Shown here one piece after another: positions 44,724-53,937 of a stretch of DNA of 64,000 nt (within the stretch, counting starts at the first letter, position 1; each line of letters starts with the position of its first letter). Below the pieces are notes generated by a model. The model worked only from the letters and a program-made list of their open reading frames with translations, made no database searches and was not told the origin of the DNA. This DNA comes from Reichenbachiella agariperforans (GTDB lineage: Bacteria > Bacteroidota > Bacteroidia > Cytophagales > Cyclobacteriaceae). Made by a program: the position numbers and the translations under genes. Location of the stretch: contig NZ_FRAA01000008.1 in assembly GCF_900142205.1 (NCBI RefSeq), positions 156,641 through 220,640 of the forward strand, in the 5' to 3' direction.

Positions 44724-45782
44724 ATGAGCGACAACAAAAACATACGAATAAAAGACATAGCTGAGATGGCTGGTGTATCGGTAGGAACCGTCGATAGAGT
44801 GATACACAAACGTGGAAAAGTCGCTGAAGAAGTTCGAAAAAAAGTGGAGAATGTACTCCAGTCGACTGGTTATAAACCCAACCTACTCGCTAGAACACTC
44901 GGGTCTAAAAAAGCACTCAAAATCGCTCTACTCATCCCCGATCCAAAACAAGATGAATACTGGGCATTGGCCGAATCGGGTGTCAAGCCTAGCTTAGAAG
45001 AGTGGTCACAATATGGATTAGAGATCGCTCCGAACTTTTTTGATCTCTATGAAAGCACATCCTTTGCCACATCTGCTAAAGAGGTCTTGTCGAGTAAACC
45101 AGATGGTGTCATCGTTGCCCCTATTTTTCACAACGAATCTCTGAACCTATTTGCGGAACTAGATAGGGATCAGATTCCTTATGTACTCTTCAATACCAAC
45201 ATACCAGAAGCCCAACCTTTGTCCTTCATCGGTCAGGATCTCTATCAAAGTGGAAAGGTCGGAGGAGAATTACTCAGCCTAGACAATACCGAAAAGAAAG
45301 GAGTCGCAGTGTTTCACATCCACGAGAGTATAGACAACTCAGTCCACCTCAAGGCCAAAGAAACTGGATTGCGCGACTTCCTCGGCACTGCATATGATAT
45401 AGAAAGCTATGATCTCAACCATGTGAACAGTGGTGAATTGAATCAAATCGTCTCAAAAATCTTACACCAATCAGATCTAGGCGCTGCATTTGTCTCCACT
45501 TCTCAAGGCACCAACATCATCGCTACACTCATGGAAAAGCACAACTGTACCCACATCAAGCTCGTGGGCTATGACCTACTAGCAGCCAACCTCCACTACC
45601 TAGAAAAAGGTGTTATCAACTTCCTGATCAACCAAAACCCGAAACGCATGACACAAGTCGGAATCAGTCATCTAACCAACCATTTACTCTTTCACAAAGA
45701 ACTCCCAAGAGAAGAGCTGTTTCCTTTAGAAATCATCAGCAAGCAAAACGTAGGCTCTTACCTAAACTCACGAATCCACTAG
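44724..45782 (+). CDS. LacI-family regulator of the chitin-type locus
   Basis: A 352-residue repressor or activator. Residues about 7-60 form the LacI helix-turn-helix (IRIKDIAEMAGVSVGTVDRVIHKRGKV) with hinge helix (YKPNLLARTLGSKK). The rest is a periplasmic-binding-protein-like sensor (IALLIPDPKQDEYWALAESGV), of the sugar-binding type. The start at 44724 (MSDNKNIRIKD) is an ATG; the frame upstream offers only TTG. It is divergent from susC and almost surely binds the palindromes between them. The inducer is likely a GlcNAc-derived sugar. Confidence 0.92.
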   Translation: MSDNKNIRIKDIAEMAGVSVGTVDRVIHKRGKVAEEVRKKVENVLQSTGYKPNLLARTLGSKKALKIALLIPDPKQDEYWALAESGVKPSLEEWSQYGLEIAPNFFDLYESTSFATSAKEVLSSKPDGVIVAPIFHNESLNLFAELDRDQIPYVLFNTNIPEAQPLSFIGQDLYQSGKVGGELLSLDNTEKKGVAVFHIHESIDNSVHLKAKETGLRDFLGTAYDIESYDLNHVNSGELNQIVSKILHQSDLGAAFVSTSQGTNIIATLMEKHNCTHIKLVGYDLLAANLHYLEKGVINFLINQNPKRMTQVGISHLTNHLLFHKELPREELFPLEIISKQNVGSYLNSRIH

Positions 45783-45832
45783 GCATCCGTTTCCTCAACA
45801 GGCCTCCAGCATATCTTAAATAAGCATAAGAA

Positions 45833-45858
45833 AGGCTTGGCGAATGAACGCCAAGCCT
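45833..45858. terminator. bidirectional hairpin between convergent lacI and GH2 genes
   Basis: AGGCTTGGCG (45833-45842) pairs perfectly with CGCCAAGCCT (45849-45858) around a 6-nt loop, between two genes that converge. T-runs are weak on both sides. Confidence 0.65.
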
Positions 45859-45899
45859 AGACTTAGAATAGTACAACTAGGTATTGAAACTATTTTCTT

Positions 45900-48272
45900 T
45901 TACTGCATCTCGGGACTCAAGATTAGCTCACCCTCAGACATCCCTTCTGCAGTAGCTGTTATTTTAATCTCCTTCGTAAACCGTGTAGTACGTAACAAAA
46001 TCGTGGCTATTCCAGCCTCAGCCCTAACAGGATTCTCCCCTATCAGTTCAGCCTCCTCACTTTGTAGTGCGAACGTTACTTCACGGCTATCATCACTCAC
46101 TAAAGTTCCGTTTTGATCTACGACCGTGGCATAGATAAATACAACATCCGACCGCTCTGTCGTCAGTGCCACCCCAGATAAATCTACGCTCAGTCCTAGT
46201 TTTGTAGGTTCTAGCGCTGTAGTCACTGTATCGCTCGCTACTACTTCGCCATTTACAAAAGCTTCTGCTCTCAATGTTCCTGCTTCAAACTCTCCCAAGT
46301 CAAACACGAATGGAGGAAAGTCCAAGTCCGTAGCGTATATATCTCGTTCGGCTAATTTCTTCTCGACCAACTCCTCATTGAGGTAAAGTGCTACCTCATC
46401 GGCGTTGCTATAGACTTTCACAACTGGTGAAGAACTTTCTGTCCAAAACGTCGCGATATCCACCATTGATCCATCGGCTATACCAGCAAAACCATACTGT
46501 TCCGCGGCTGGGCGCTGGCTTCTATAGAAACTATGTGCGAATTTTGGTATGCGAAAAACATCACTAATCCCTGAAGCCTCCAAGTCATCAGCATAGCCTC
46601 TGTTGTAATCGAACATCAGCCAATTGGCATCTCCAATGGTGCCCACATCTCGTCCTTTTCTATTAGAGTTAGTCGCCTCTTGATAGTTAAGTGCCTGCTG
46701 CTGCAATCTTTGTTCCCCGGCACTTCGGAGCTGACGACTCGTACGAGCCTCCTCCGCGAGATCCTCAAATGCCTTTTGGTTGAATCCCGCATTCTGGGCA
46801 TAATACTCCCAGTCTCCGTACTCTGCGATGAACACTTTTCGCACACCACCCTGATAGTTATTCCAATAATCAGGACTCTTACCGTGCTGACGGGCAGGAA
46901 TGAACAAATCATAGGATGGGTGATCTATCCACCCTGCACTATATATATCCTGATAGGGCAGTTCAGCATCCAATATATCATTGGCCATCACCATGAACTC
47001 GTCGCTCATCCCTGACTCGTTGAGCGACACCTCCCAAAAGAAGACACTCGGATGATTTCTATCTCTACGGATCATATCCCGAATCTCCTGATAGGAGTTC
47101 GCTACAAATGCCTCATTTCCTACAAATTGCCAACCCGTTAGGCAGTTCATGACGATGATTCCTAGTTCGTCACAGGCTTTCAAAAACGCCTCATCCTGTG
47201 GATAGTGAGACAGCCTCACCATATCAAAACCAGCATTTTTAATCTTAACTGCATCACGATACTGCGCCGCATCAGAGATGGCATAACCTACATATGGATA
47301 CTCTTGATGCCTATTTGTTCCTCGGATGAATGTATTTTTACCATTGATAAAAAAACCGTCATCGGTTAGTTCTATCTTTCTAATCCCGGTCGTTTCGATC
47401 AGTTGATCCACCGGCTTATGATCTGCCATCACCTCAATCGCTATTTCATACAACTCAGGGCTTTGAGGCGACCACAACCTCGGACTTTTGACCTCCAAAG
47501 TCTGCATCAAAGTCGTATCGGACTCCCCTGCCAATCGTACAGTCTCTGAAGTATAATCCTTACCATCCAACTTGTAGTTAATATATACCTCACGCTCTTT
47601 GTGACTATCGTTCTTGATATGAACTTTGAGTATCCCTTTGGCTACCTCCGAAGAGACCTCTGTAAAATGCACCAAAACGCCTCCACTATTCACCTGATTG
47701 GCATGCACTGCATCCGTGATATAAATATCATCGGTAACCGAAAGGGTTACATCTCGGTAGATCCCTCCGTAGTAACTAAAATCCAACACCTCAATAGCTT
47801 TCCCTGGTGGAATGACCGGATTGTTTTCGTTGTTGACACGTACACGCAATGTATTAGAAGACCCCTCATCGAGATAATCTGTGATATCGATAGAAAAAGG
47901 CAAGTAACCTCCCTGATGCTGAGTCACGAATCTATCATTGAACCAGACGTCTGCTTCGTGCATGACTCCTTCGAATCTCACAAACGCCCTCTGGCCATCC
48001 TGAAGCGAAAGGTCAACATCCTTTTCGTACCAACTGGTACCTTGCCACATGTCGTTGACGACCAGCGGCTCTATTTGCACGGTATGGGGCAGCTGTACCT
48101 CCTCCCAAATTATGGTCTCTGTCGTATCTCTCGTAAACTTCCACCCCTCATTAAAACCAGTAACGCTCCGTGTATTTCCTTCACCAGGTGCGCTACACTG
48201 AAAAGAGCAAACCGCTACAGCGGCTATCCATATCGTCGTTAGTAATCCTTGTCTCATATCCAAATTAATCAT
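45900..48272 (-). CDS. GH2 glycosidase lipoprotein, beta-galactosidase-like
   Basis: A 790-residue exported GH2 enzyme with a lipoprotein signal (lipobox region SFQC). Order: sugar-binding jelly roll (about residues 35-180, WYEKDVDLS ... GGIYRDV), Ig-like domain, TIM barrel, then a DUF4982-like and an Ig-like domain at the C-terminus. The acid/base Glu is in EVSLNES and the nucleophile Glu in VFIAEYGDWEYY. GH2 covers beta-galactosidases, beta-mannosidases and beta-glucuronidases, and the substrate cannot be fixed here. ATG 48257 (MRQGLLTTIWIAAVAVCS) may be the true start. It is a single gene, not clearly part of the chitin-type locus. Confidence 0.88.
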   Translation of the reverse strand: MINLDMRQGLLTTIWIAAVAVCSFQCSAPGEGNTRSVTGFNEGWKFTRDTTETIIWEEVQLPHTVQIEPLVVNDMWQGTSWYEKDVDLSLQDGQRAFVRFEGVMHEADVWFNDRFVTQHQGGYLPFSIDITDYLDEGSSNTLRVRVNNENNPVIPPGKAIEVLDFSYYGGIYRDVTLSVTDDIYITDAVHANQVNSGGVLVHFTEVSSEVAKGILKVHIKNDSHKEREVYINYKLDGKDYTSETVRLAGESDTTLMQTLEVKSPRLWSPQSPELYEIAIEVMADHKPVDQLIETTGIRKIELTDDGFFINGKNTFIRGTNRHQEYPYVGYAISDAAQYRDAVKIKNAGFDMVRLSHYPQDEAFLKACDELGIIVMNCLTGWQFVGNEAFVANSYQEIRDMIRRDRNHPSVFFWEVSLNESGMSDEFMVMANDILDAELPYQDIYSAGWIDHPSYDLFIPARQHGKSPDYWNNYQGGVRKVFIAEYGDWEYYAQNAGFNQKAFEDLAEEARTSRQLRSAGEQRLQQQALNYQEATNSNRKGRDVGTIGDANWLMFDYNRGYADDLEASGISDVFRIPKFAHSFYRSQRPAAEQYGFAGIADGSMVDIATFWTESSSPVVKVYSNADEVALYLNEELVEKKLAERDIYATDLDFPPFVFDLGEFEAGTLRAEAFVNGEVVASDTVTTALEPTKLGLSVDLSGVALTTERSDVVFIYATVVDQNGTLVSDDSREVTFALQSEEAELIGENPVRAEAGIATILLRTTRFTKEIKITATAEGMSEGELILSPEMQ

Positions 48273-48505
48273 GATGCTTACAATACAATATTCATTGATC
48301 CAATCTCAAAGCACTTGTACTAATCGACCACAAAATGGTAATTGTCTTACATCGCATCTAAAAAACACACCATACGGAGAGAAAACAGGCTTTAACAGGA
48401 AAACATCCCCCTACCGTTTTCTCACTCAATTTCCATAAGCATGCAACACACACATAAAACCGCACAAAATCTAGTAGCTTCGTAACCAGACGAAACACTC
48501 CCCAG

Positions 48506-49048
48506 ATGGCTAACAAATCCATCCCTCGCATCGAGGGTATTCTACAGTTTTACACCCCTGCCCTAGGCGCTGACTACAATGCCTATCGCAACCATGTCTA
48601 TCGGGTCTACCATCTCACGCTACTGCTCAACACCGAAGAACCTACTCCCGAGGAACAAGCCGCACTGGCTATAGCAGCGGCATTTCATGACCTAGGTATT
48701 TGGTCCAATCATACCATGGACTACCTACAGCCCAGTACTGACCTAGCCAAAGCCTACCTATCCGAAAACCATAGCGACATCCTGACCCCTCTGGTGCATG
48801 ACCTCATCGTCACCCATCACAAAATCAGCTCCTACCAAGGTGCTAACCAGTCACTCATAGAGGCTTTTCGCAAAGCAGATCTGATGGATCTGAGCTTTGG
48901 TACGATACGACACGGACTGCCCCGTTCACGCTATATACACCTGCGAGAAGAGTTCCCTTTTCTCAACTTTCAAAAAACAGTATTCAAAAAAATAATGCGC
49001 TATGCCATCGGTCATCTAAACCGTCCATTCCCTATGCTCAAACGCTAA
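48506..49048 (+). CDS. HD-domain phosphohydrolase-like protein
   Basis: A 180-residue cytoplasmic protein with an HD metal-dependent phosphohydrolase fold. The metal His is in YRNHVYRVYHL (about residue 30), His-Asp in AAFHDLG and a later metal His pair in IVTHHKISSY. The substrate is unknown; HD proteins hydrolyse nucleotides, ppGpp and other phosphoesters. The HAD gene begins 44 bp downstream, so the two may be co-transcribed. Confidence 0.82.
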   Translation: MANKSIPRIEGILQFYTPALGADYNAYRNHVYRVYHLTLLLNTEEPTPEEQAALAIAAAFHDLGIWSNHTMDYLQPSTDLAKAYLSENHSDILTPLVHDLIVTHHKISSYQGANQSLIEAFRKADLMDLSFGTIRHGLPRSRYIHLREEFPFLNFQKTVFKKIMRYAIGHLNRPFPMLKR

Positions 49049-49092
49049 AAAAGTTCTTACTTTGGGTCTACAATGGACTCCAATCTTAAAGT

Positions 49093-49776
49093 ATGAATAT
49101 CCAAACAATCGCCTTTGATGCGGACGACACGCTCTGGCACAACGAAGGTCTGTTTCGAGAGGCCGAAACTGAATTTTGTCGGCTGCTCGAAGACTACATG
49201 CCGCAGCATAGTTCTGTCAAAGAACTCTACCGCATCGAACTACTCAACATGACACGTTATGGCTATGGCATCAAGGCCTTCATGCTGTCGATGATAGAGA
49301 GTGCCATCGAAATCTCCGGTCGTACCATCAACGTCACAGATATCGAGCAGATTCTGCGCATCGGCAAAGAACTCCTCGAAAAACCCGTCATACTGCTAGA
49401 TGATGTCGAGCATGTTCTCTCTTCCCTATCAGAAAAATACAGGCTAATACTCGCAACGAAAGGTGATCTACTAGACCAGCGACGCAAACTCCAAAAATCA
49501 GGATTAGAAAAGTATTTTCATCACATAGAAATCATGTCCGAAAAGAAAGAGAATGACTATCAGCGCGTCATCCAGCATCTCGACATCAATCCCGCCGAAT
49601 TTGCGATGATAGGCAATTCGCTCAAGTCGGACATACTACCTGTACTCAACCTAGGTGGTCATGCCTTTCACATCCCCTATCACATCACATGGGAACACGA
49701 AAAAGTAGACCGAAAAATCGAGCACAAACAACTGATCCAACTCACCGATATCCGCCAAATCCTTCAGCATCTATAG
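49093..49776 (+). CDS. HAD-superfamily hydrolase
   Basis: A 227-residue HAD phosphatase. Motif 1 is FDADDTLWHNE, motif 2 has Thr in ILATKG, motif 3 Lys lies in EKKEND and motif 4 is GNSLKSDI. The helical cap between motifs 1 and 2 (about residues 15-95) puts it in the class I group with small phosphate substrates. The substrate is unknown. It ends 9 bp before the helicase gene and is probably in the same transcript. Confidence 0.85.
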   Translation: MNIQTIAFDADDTLWHNEGLFREAETEFCRLLEDYMPQHSSVKELYRIELLNMTRYGYGIKAFMLSMIESAIEISGRTINVTDIEQILRIGKELLEKPVILLDDVEHVLSSLSEKYRLILATKGDLLDQRRKLQKSGLEKYFHHIEIMSEKKENDYQRVIQHLDINPAEFAMIGNSLKSDILPVLNLGGHAFHIPYHITWEHEKVDRKIEHKQLIQLTDIRQILQHL

Positions 49777-49785
49777 CCCACGTTT

Positions 49786-51708
49786 ATGTCCAAAAACATT
49801 CAGGAAGAACTCAAACTACAAGTACAACTCCTACACCAAGAGAAAGAAGAAGATCTACGTCAGTATCGTCTCAAGATGTCTAGCACATCCCTCAAAGAGC
49901 GACGCAAAGCAGGTGTATGCTGGTATCCCGTAGACCTCAACAAGACACGCTTTGATGCAGGCGAACGACTCATCGTCAAAGTATCTCGGCAGCCCGAGCA
50001 CACCGATGCGCACCTTTTTCAGTCTGGCAAGCTCATTAGTATGTTCTCCAACAGTACGGGCGATAGTCAACACGAAGAAGCGGTATCTGGAGTGGTCAAC
50101 TCGGTCACCAAGACTGACATGCACATCACTCTCAATGTAGACGATGTACCTCAGTGGGTGCATCACGGACAGCTCGGTATTCAATTGCTATTTGATGAAA
50201 ATGCCTATCGAGAAATGGAAAAGGCACTCTTCAAAGTCATCAAATCCAAAGGAGACCGTATCGAGGAACTAAAAAACGTGATCCTAGGCACTACTGCAGC
50301 ACGATTCGACAACCAAGAAGTCATCCGAGACATCGGCCTGAATGATAGCCAAAATGAGGCATTGCGACTTGTACACAATGCCCAAGATGTAGCCATCATC
50401 CACGGCCCTCCTGGCACGGGAAAAACCACAACACTCGTACACACGATCGCCGAAACACTGAAATCGGAAAAACAAGTCATGGTCTGTGCTCCGAGCAATG
50501 CAGCGGTAGATTTACTGACCGACCGCCTCGGGCAGCAAAACATAGAAGTCCTCCGTATCGGTCATCCCGCTCGTGTACACGAAGACATCCTCAACAAAAC
50601 GCTGGATGCCAAAATAGCCAACCACGATGACTTCAAGAGCCTCAAAGACATGCGCAAGCAAGCCGAGGAGTATTTCAAACTCGCCAGTAAGTACAAGCGA
50701 AACTTTGGTCACGCCGAAAAAGCTCAGCGACGCGCCATCAAAGCAGAAGCACTAAAACTCAAGGATGCTGCCAACAACCTAGAGTACTACATCATCAACG
50801 ATATCGTCGCAAAGACGCAGGTCATTGCCTGCACCCTGGTAGGGTCGACGAACAGCTATATCAAAGGCATGAGTTTCGGTACAGTGTTCATCGATGAGGC
50901 TGCTCAAGCCATGGAAGCTGCCACTTGGATCCCCATCCTAAAGGCTCAGCGCGTGATCTTCGCTGGAGACCACTGCCAACTACCACCTACGATTAAGTCC
51001 TACGAGGCAGCCAAAAAAGGACTAGAAGTGACACTCTTCGAAAAGGCCATAGACCGCAACGAAGCAGACGTAATGCTCTCTATCCAGTACCGCATGCACG
51101 AGCAGATCATGAACTTCTCCAGCCGAACGTTTTACAAAAACAACCTGACAGCAGATGCCATGGTCAAGGATTGGAAAGTCTTTGGTGAGGACAGTGTAGT
51201 GGAGTTCATCGATACAGCAGGCTGTGCATTTTACGAAGCTGTAGACAAAGAAACACGCAGCTCGTTCAACGAAGAAGAAGCCGATATCGTGATGAAACAC
51301 CTCATCGAATACCTTGGCAGTCTAGACAGTATGGAGCGACAAGAGGATTTAGAAAGTGTCGGCATTATCTCCCCCTACAAGGCACAGACAGCACTACTCT
51401 CTGAAAAATTACTCGCGAGCGGTTTAGCACCTGATACAGCAAAAAAAGTACAAGTCAACACCGTCGATTCATTCCAAGGGCAAGAGCGTGATGTAATCTA
51501 CATCAGCCTCGTTCGGTCCAATGACAAAGGAGAAATCGGATTCCTCAAAGACACCCGACGCATGAATGTCGCCCTGACGCGCGCTAGGAAAAAGCTAGTG
51601 GTAATCGGAGACAGTGCCACCATAGGTCAGCACAGCTTCTACGAAAAATTCCTAGACTACATCCACGAAATAGACGCCTACCGCAGTGCATTTGAATTGA
51701 TGTACTAA
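49786..51708 (+). CDS. SF1B (Upf1/IGHMBP2-like) helicase
   Basis: A 640-residue helicase. After an N-terminal beta-barrel-type region (about residues 30-165) come motif I GPPGTGKTTT, motif Ic/II FIDEAAQAME, motif III FAGDHCQLPPT, motif IV QYRMHEQIMNF, motif V VDSFQGQERDVIYISLVRSN and motif VI NVALTRARKKL. The family unwinds DNA or RNA 5' to 3'. It resembles the IGHMBP2-like bacterial proteins, which are widespread but poorly understood. The stop codon at 51706 lies within the TA of a MITE-like element, so the original C-terminus may have been slightly different. Confidence 0.93.
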   Translation: MSKNIQEELKLQVQLLHQEKEEDLRQYRLKMSSTSLKERRKAGVCWYPVDLNKTRFDAGERLIVKVSRQPEHTDAHLFQSGKLISMFSNSTGDSQHEEAVSGVVNSVTKTDMHITLNVDDVPQWVHHGQLGIQLLFDENAYREMEKALFKVIKSKGDRIEELKNVILGTTAARFDNQEVIRDIGLNDSQNEALRLVHNAQDVAIIHGPPGTGKTTTLVHTIAETLKSEKQVMVCAPSNAAVDLLTDRLGQQNIEVLRIGHPARVHEDILNKTLDAKIANHDDFKSLKDMRKQAEEYFKLASKYKRNFGHAEKAQRRAIKAEALKLKDAANNLEYYIINDIVAKTQVIACTLVGSTNSYIKGMSFGTVFIDEAAQAMEAATWIPILKAQRVIFAGDHCQLPPTIKSYEAAKKGLEVTLFEKAIDRNEADVMLSIQYRMHEQIMNFSSRTFYKNNLTADAMVKDWKVFGEDSVVEFIDTAGCAFYEAVDKETRSSFNEEEADIVMKHLIEYLGSLDSMERQEDLESVGIISPYKAQTALLSEKLLASGLAPDTAKKVQVNTVDSFQGQERDVIYISLVRSNDKGEIGFLKDTRRMNVALTRARKKLVVIGDSATIGQHSFYEKFLDYIHEIDAYRSAFELMY

Positions 51709-51938
51709 CCTGAGTTAGATTTCAACTTTCATTAAACCCTTGTCGGAAATGCATCAATCATACTTTGTCTTCAAGCCAGATAGACCATGTCTCCGGTAGA
51801 TAAATAGCTCCCTCTTTTTTCATTGTCAATGAAAAAGGCTAGAAACCTATAAACGCGCTACCGTGTAAACAGTATAATTTTCAATCCCCTTGAATAAAGT
51901 ATATAGAGCATGATTCATTTTTAATCAAACTCAGGTTA
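51706..51938. mobile_element. MITE-like element, copy 1
   Basis: About 233 bp bounded by terminal inverted repeats ACCTGAGTTAGATT (from 51708) and AATCAAACTCAGGT (to 51936), each flanked by TA. A TA target duplication fits the Tc1/IS630 class. It has no open frame. Its inner sequence is clearly related to copy 2 over its whole length (TTTCATTAAA, ATGCATCAAT, CTTTGTCTTCAAGCCAGA and so on). Confidence 0.75.
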
Positions 51939-51998
51939 AAAGGTAGATGAGCATTAGACATAAGCACAAAGTGTATCAAACCTCGTTAGGTTGTAGCC

Positions 51999-52152
51999 TT
52001 TTGATATATATCTAAACCATTTTAGATATATATCTTTCTAAGTTTAGATATATACCATTCTATATTTAGATATATATCTTATCAAGTTTAGATATATATC
52101 ATTTTGTATTTAGATATAAATCTTTTTAAGTTTAGATATATATCTTTTTGTT
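51999..52152. repeat. 22-bp tandem repeat array, 7 units, AT-rich
   Basis: Seven copies begin at 51999, 52021, 52043, 52065, 52087, 52109 and 52131, each exactly 22 bp. A typical unit reads TTTAGATATATATCTTTCTA then AG, with the perfect palindrome AGATATATATCT at its core. It sits between the two MITE-like elements. The sequence differs from the array at 1408-1648 but the period is identical. Confidence 0.85.
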
Positions 52153-52187
52153 GTAAGATGCTGTGGAGTCACACAGCATCACCTTAC
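52153..52187. terminator. hairpin after the AT-rich array
   Basis: GATGCTGTG (52157-52165) pairs with CACAGCATC (52172-52180), loop of 6, with GTAAG/CTTAC extending the arms. There is no T-run. It could be a structured end of the array or part of an extragenic repeat. Confidence 0.4.
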
Positions 52188-52213
52188 ATCTATACCCTCT
52201 TGTGCCCAATTAC

Positions 52214-52447
52214 TAACCTGAGTTTGATTTTAACTTTCATTAAAACCGTTTCTGAAATGCATCAATTGTACTTTGTCTTCAAGCCAGACAGGCCATGCTT
52301 CCGGCAGGTAAACGCTTCTTTTTCATTGCCAAAAAAGGAAGCAAAAAGGCTAGAAATTATAAACTCGCTATCGCTCAGACAGTATAATTTTCAAAAACCT
52401 TGAATTAAGAAGATGATTTATATCCTTTATTAATCGAACTCAGGTTA
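52214..52447. mobile_element. MITE-like element, copy 2
   Basis: About 234 bp bounded by ACCTGAGTTTGATT (from 52216) and AATCGAACTCAGGT (to 52445), again inside TA. It is in the same orientation as copy 1, and the two have diverged by substitutions and small indels. A short open stretch (about 50 codons from 52251) is not conserved in copy 1. The stretch 52448-52520 shows nothing. Confidence 0.75.
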
Positions 52448-52520
52448 CTAGTTAAACCTCTATAAGATAAAAGTATCATAACAGACTACCCAACAAACCA
52501 AGGAAATCACTTTTAAAGCT

Positions 52521-52554
52521 AAAACCGAGACGCACTTTAGCACATCTCGGTTTT
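52521..52554 (-). terminator. intrinsic terminator of the Gfo/Idh/MocA-DUF1080 operon
   Basis: AAAACCGAGA (52521-52530) pairs perfectly with TCTCGGTTTT (52545-52554) across a 14-nt loop. On the minus strand it follows the last gene of the operon by 30 bp and ends in TTTT. Confidence 0.75.
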
Positions 52555-52584
52555 GCGACCACTGTGCAGTATTATTTACAATAC

Positions 52585-53913
52585 TTACACCTTAGGCTCC
52601 CACTCTGGCTCATACGTGCGCTTCCAGAGCGCATCCGCATCAGCGTTATCTATCACTCTACCTGTCTCTGGGTCTACGTCGAGACTCGTTTCGAGCTGCT
52701 GCGCCATATTACCCAAGTGACATAGATGTGTCGAAATACTTCCATCATCAATCGGAGAGCGTAATTGCTCCCCACTACGAATTGCATTCACAAAGTTCTG
52801 CATGTGTCTAACTGTTAGCCAGTCAAACCCCGTAGTATCCTGCGTCGAGCTTGAGGTACCTACGCTTTTTTCTGCTTGGTAACTTATTTCCTTCCCCTTT
52901 AAATCGAACAATTGATATCCCTCACGATCGAGCAGTATCGATCCTTCGGTACCATGAATAATCGCTCCTCTACCTCGATTGTACAAACTCATGCCATTGC
53001 AACTTCGCCCTTCCCAGTTGAGCGTTTTGCCTCCGTCAAATTCGTAACTCACCAACTGGGTATCATAGTACTGCCAGTCGTCGCTTTTGAAATGCAGCCG
53101 ACCACCCGTCGACACGACCCTATTGGGCATATCCACACCTAGTGCCCATCTACAGATATCTATCTCATGTGTCCCATTGTTATGGATTTCGCCAGTACCC
53201 CAGCTTCTAAACCAGTGCCAGTTGTAGGGATGCACATTGTCTCTATAGGCTTCTCTCGGCGCTGGCCCTTGCCATAGATCCCAGTCCAACGTCTCTGGCA
53301 CAGGAGTCGGTTTGCCGATCCCTATCGATCCTCGCGTATTAGCATACCAAGCCTTGGCATCATATACATCCCCTATTTTTCCGTCGCGGATATCCTTTAT
53401 CCCCTGTATGGAAGTCAGTGCCGAACGCTGCTGATTCCCCATCTGACAGACTTTGTTATACTTTTTGTACGCTGCATTGAGCAGTTCATTTTCATGAAGG
53501 TTGTGGCTACAGGGCTTTTCCACGTACACATGCTTGCCCGCCTGCATCGCCATGATGGCCATAGGCGCATGCCAATGTTCTGGTGTCGCGATGAGCACGG
53601 CATCTATCTGCTTTTTCTCTAGAACCTTTCTAAAGTCTGTCTCTGTTTTCACTTTGAATCCATATTTCTCCTTTGCGTGACTTTTGGATTGATCCAAACG
53701 AACCTGATCCACATCACATAACATGGCTAAGTTGATATTATCACAAAAACTGATGGCTTGCATCAAGGCATAAGACCGCCCTCCTGTGCCCAAAATGGCT
53801 ACATTGATCGTTTCGTTAGGAGAGAAAGCCCAAGCTCCAGTGCCTGACAGTACAAATGAAGCTCCTGCTCCAGCAATGGCTGACTTCTTTATAAAATTTC
53901 TTCTTGTTGACAT
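52585..53913 (-). CDS. Gfo/Idh/MocA oxidoreductase with Tat signal (first copy)
   Basis: A 442-residue NAD(P)-type sugar oxidoreductase. The N-terminus STRRNFIKKSAIAGAGASF is a twin-arginine signal, so it is exported already folded with cofactor. The Rossmann motif is VAILGTGGRSYA, followed by VYVEKPCSHNL with the conserved EKP. The C-terminal GFO domain includes HEIDICRW. Exported members of this family oxidise or isomerise glycosides at C3 with bound cofactor. It is the third gene of a likely operon with a second oxidoreductase and a DUF1080 protein. Confidence 0.9.
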   Translation of the reverse strand: MSTRRNFIKKSAIAGAGASFVLSGTGAWAFSPNETINVAILGTGGRSYALMQAISFCDNINLAMLCDVDQVRLDQSKSHAKEKYGFKVKTETDFRKVLEKKQIDAVLIATPEHWHAPMAIMAMQAGKHVYVEKPCSHNLHENELLNAAYKKYNKVCQMGNQQRSALTSIQGIKDIRDGKIGDVYDAKAWYANTRGSIGIGKPTPVPETLDWDLWQGPAPREAYRDNVHPYNWHWFRSWGTGEIHNNGTHEIDICRWALGVDMPNRVVSTGGRLHFKSDDWQYYDTQLVSYEFDGGKTLNWEGRSCNGMSLYNRGRGAIIHGTEGSILLDREGYQLFDLKGKEISYQAEKSVGTSSSTQDTTGFDWLTVRHMQNFVNAIRSGEQLRSPIDDGSISTHLCHLGNMAQQLETSLDVDPETGRVIDNADADALWKRTYEPEWEPKV

Positions 53914-53937
53914 AATCCTGCGCTTTAGGTCGTGTTT

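Noticed and set aside
52104..52403. 99-codon plus-strand frame spanning the array and MITE copy 2
   Set aside because: Begins in the 22-bp repeats, and the matching frame is broken in MITE copy 1.
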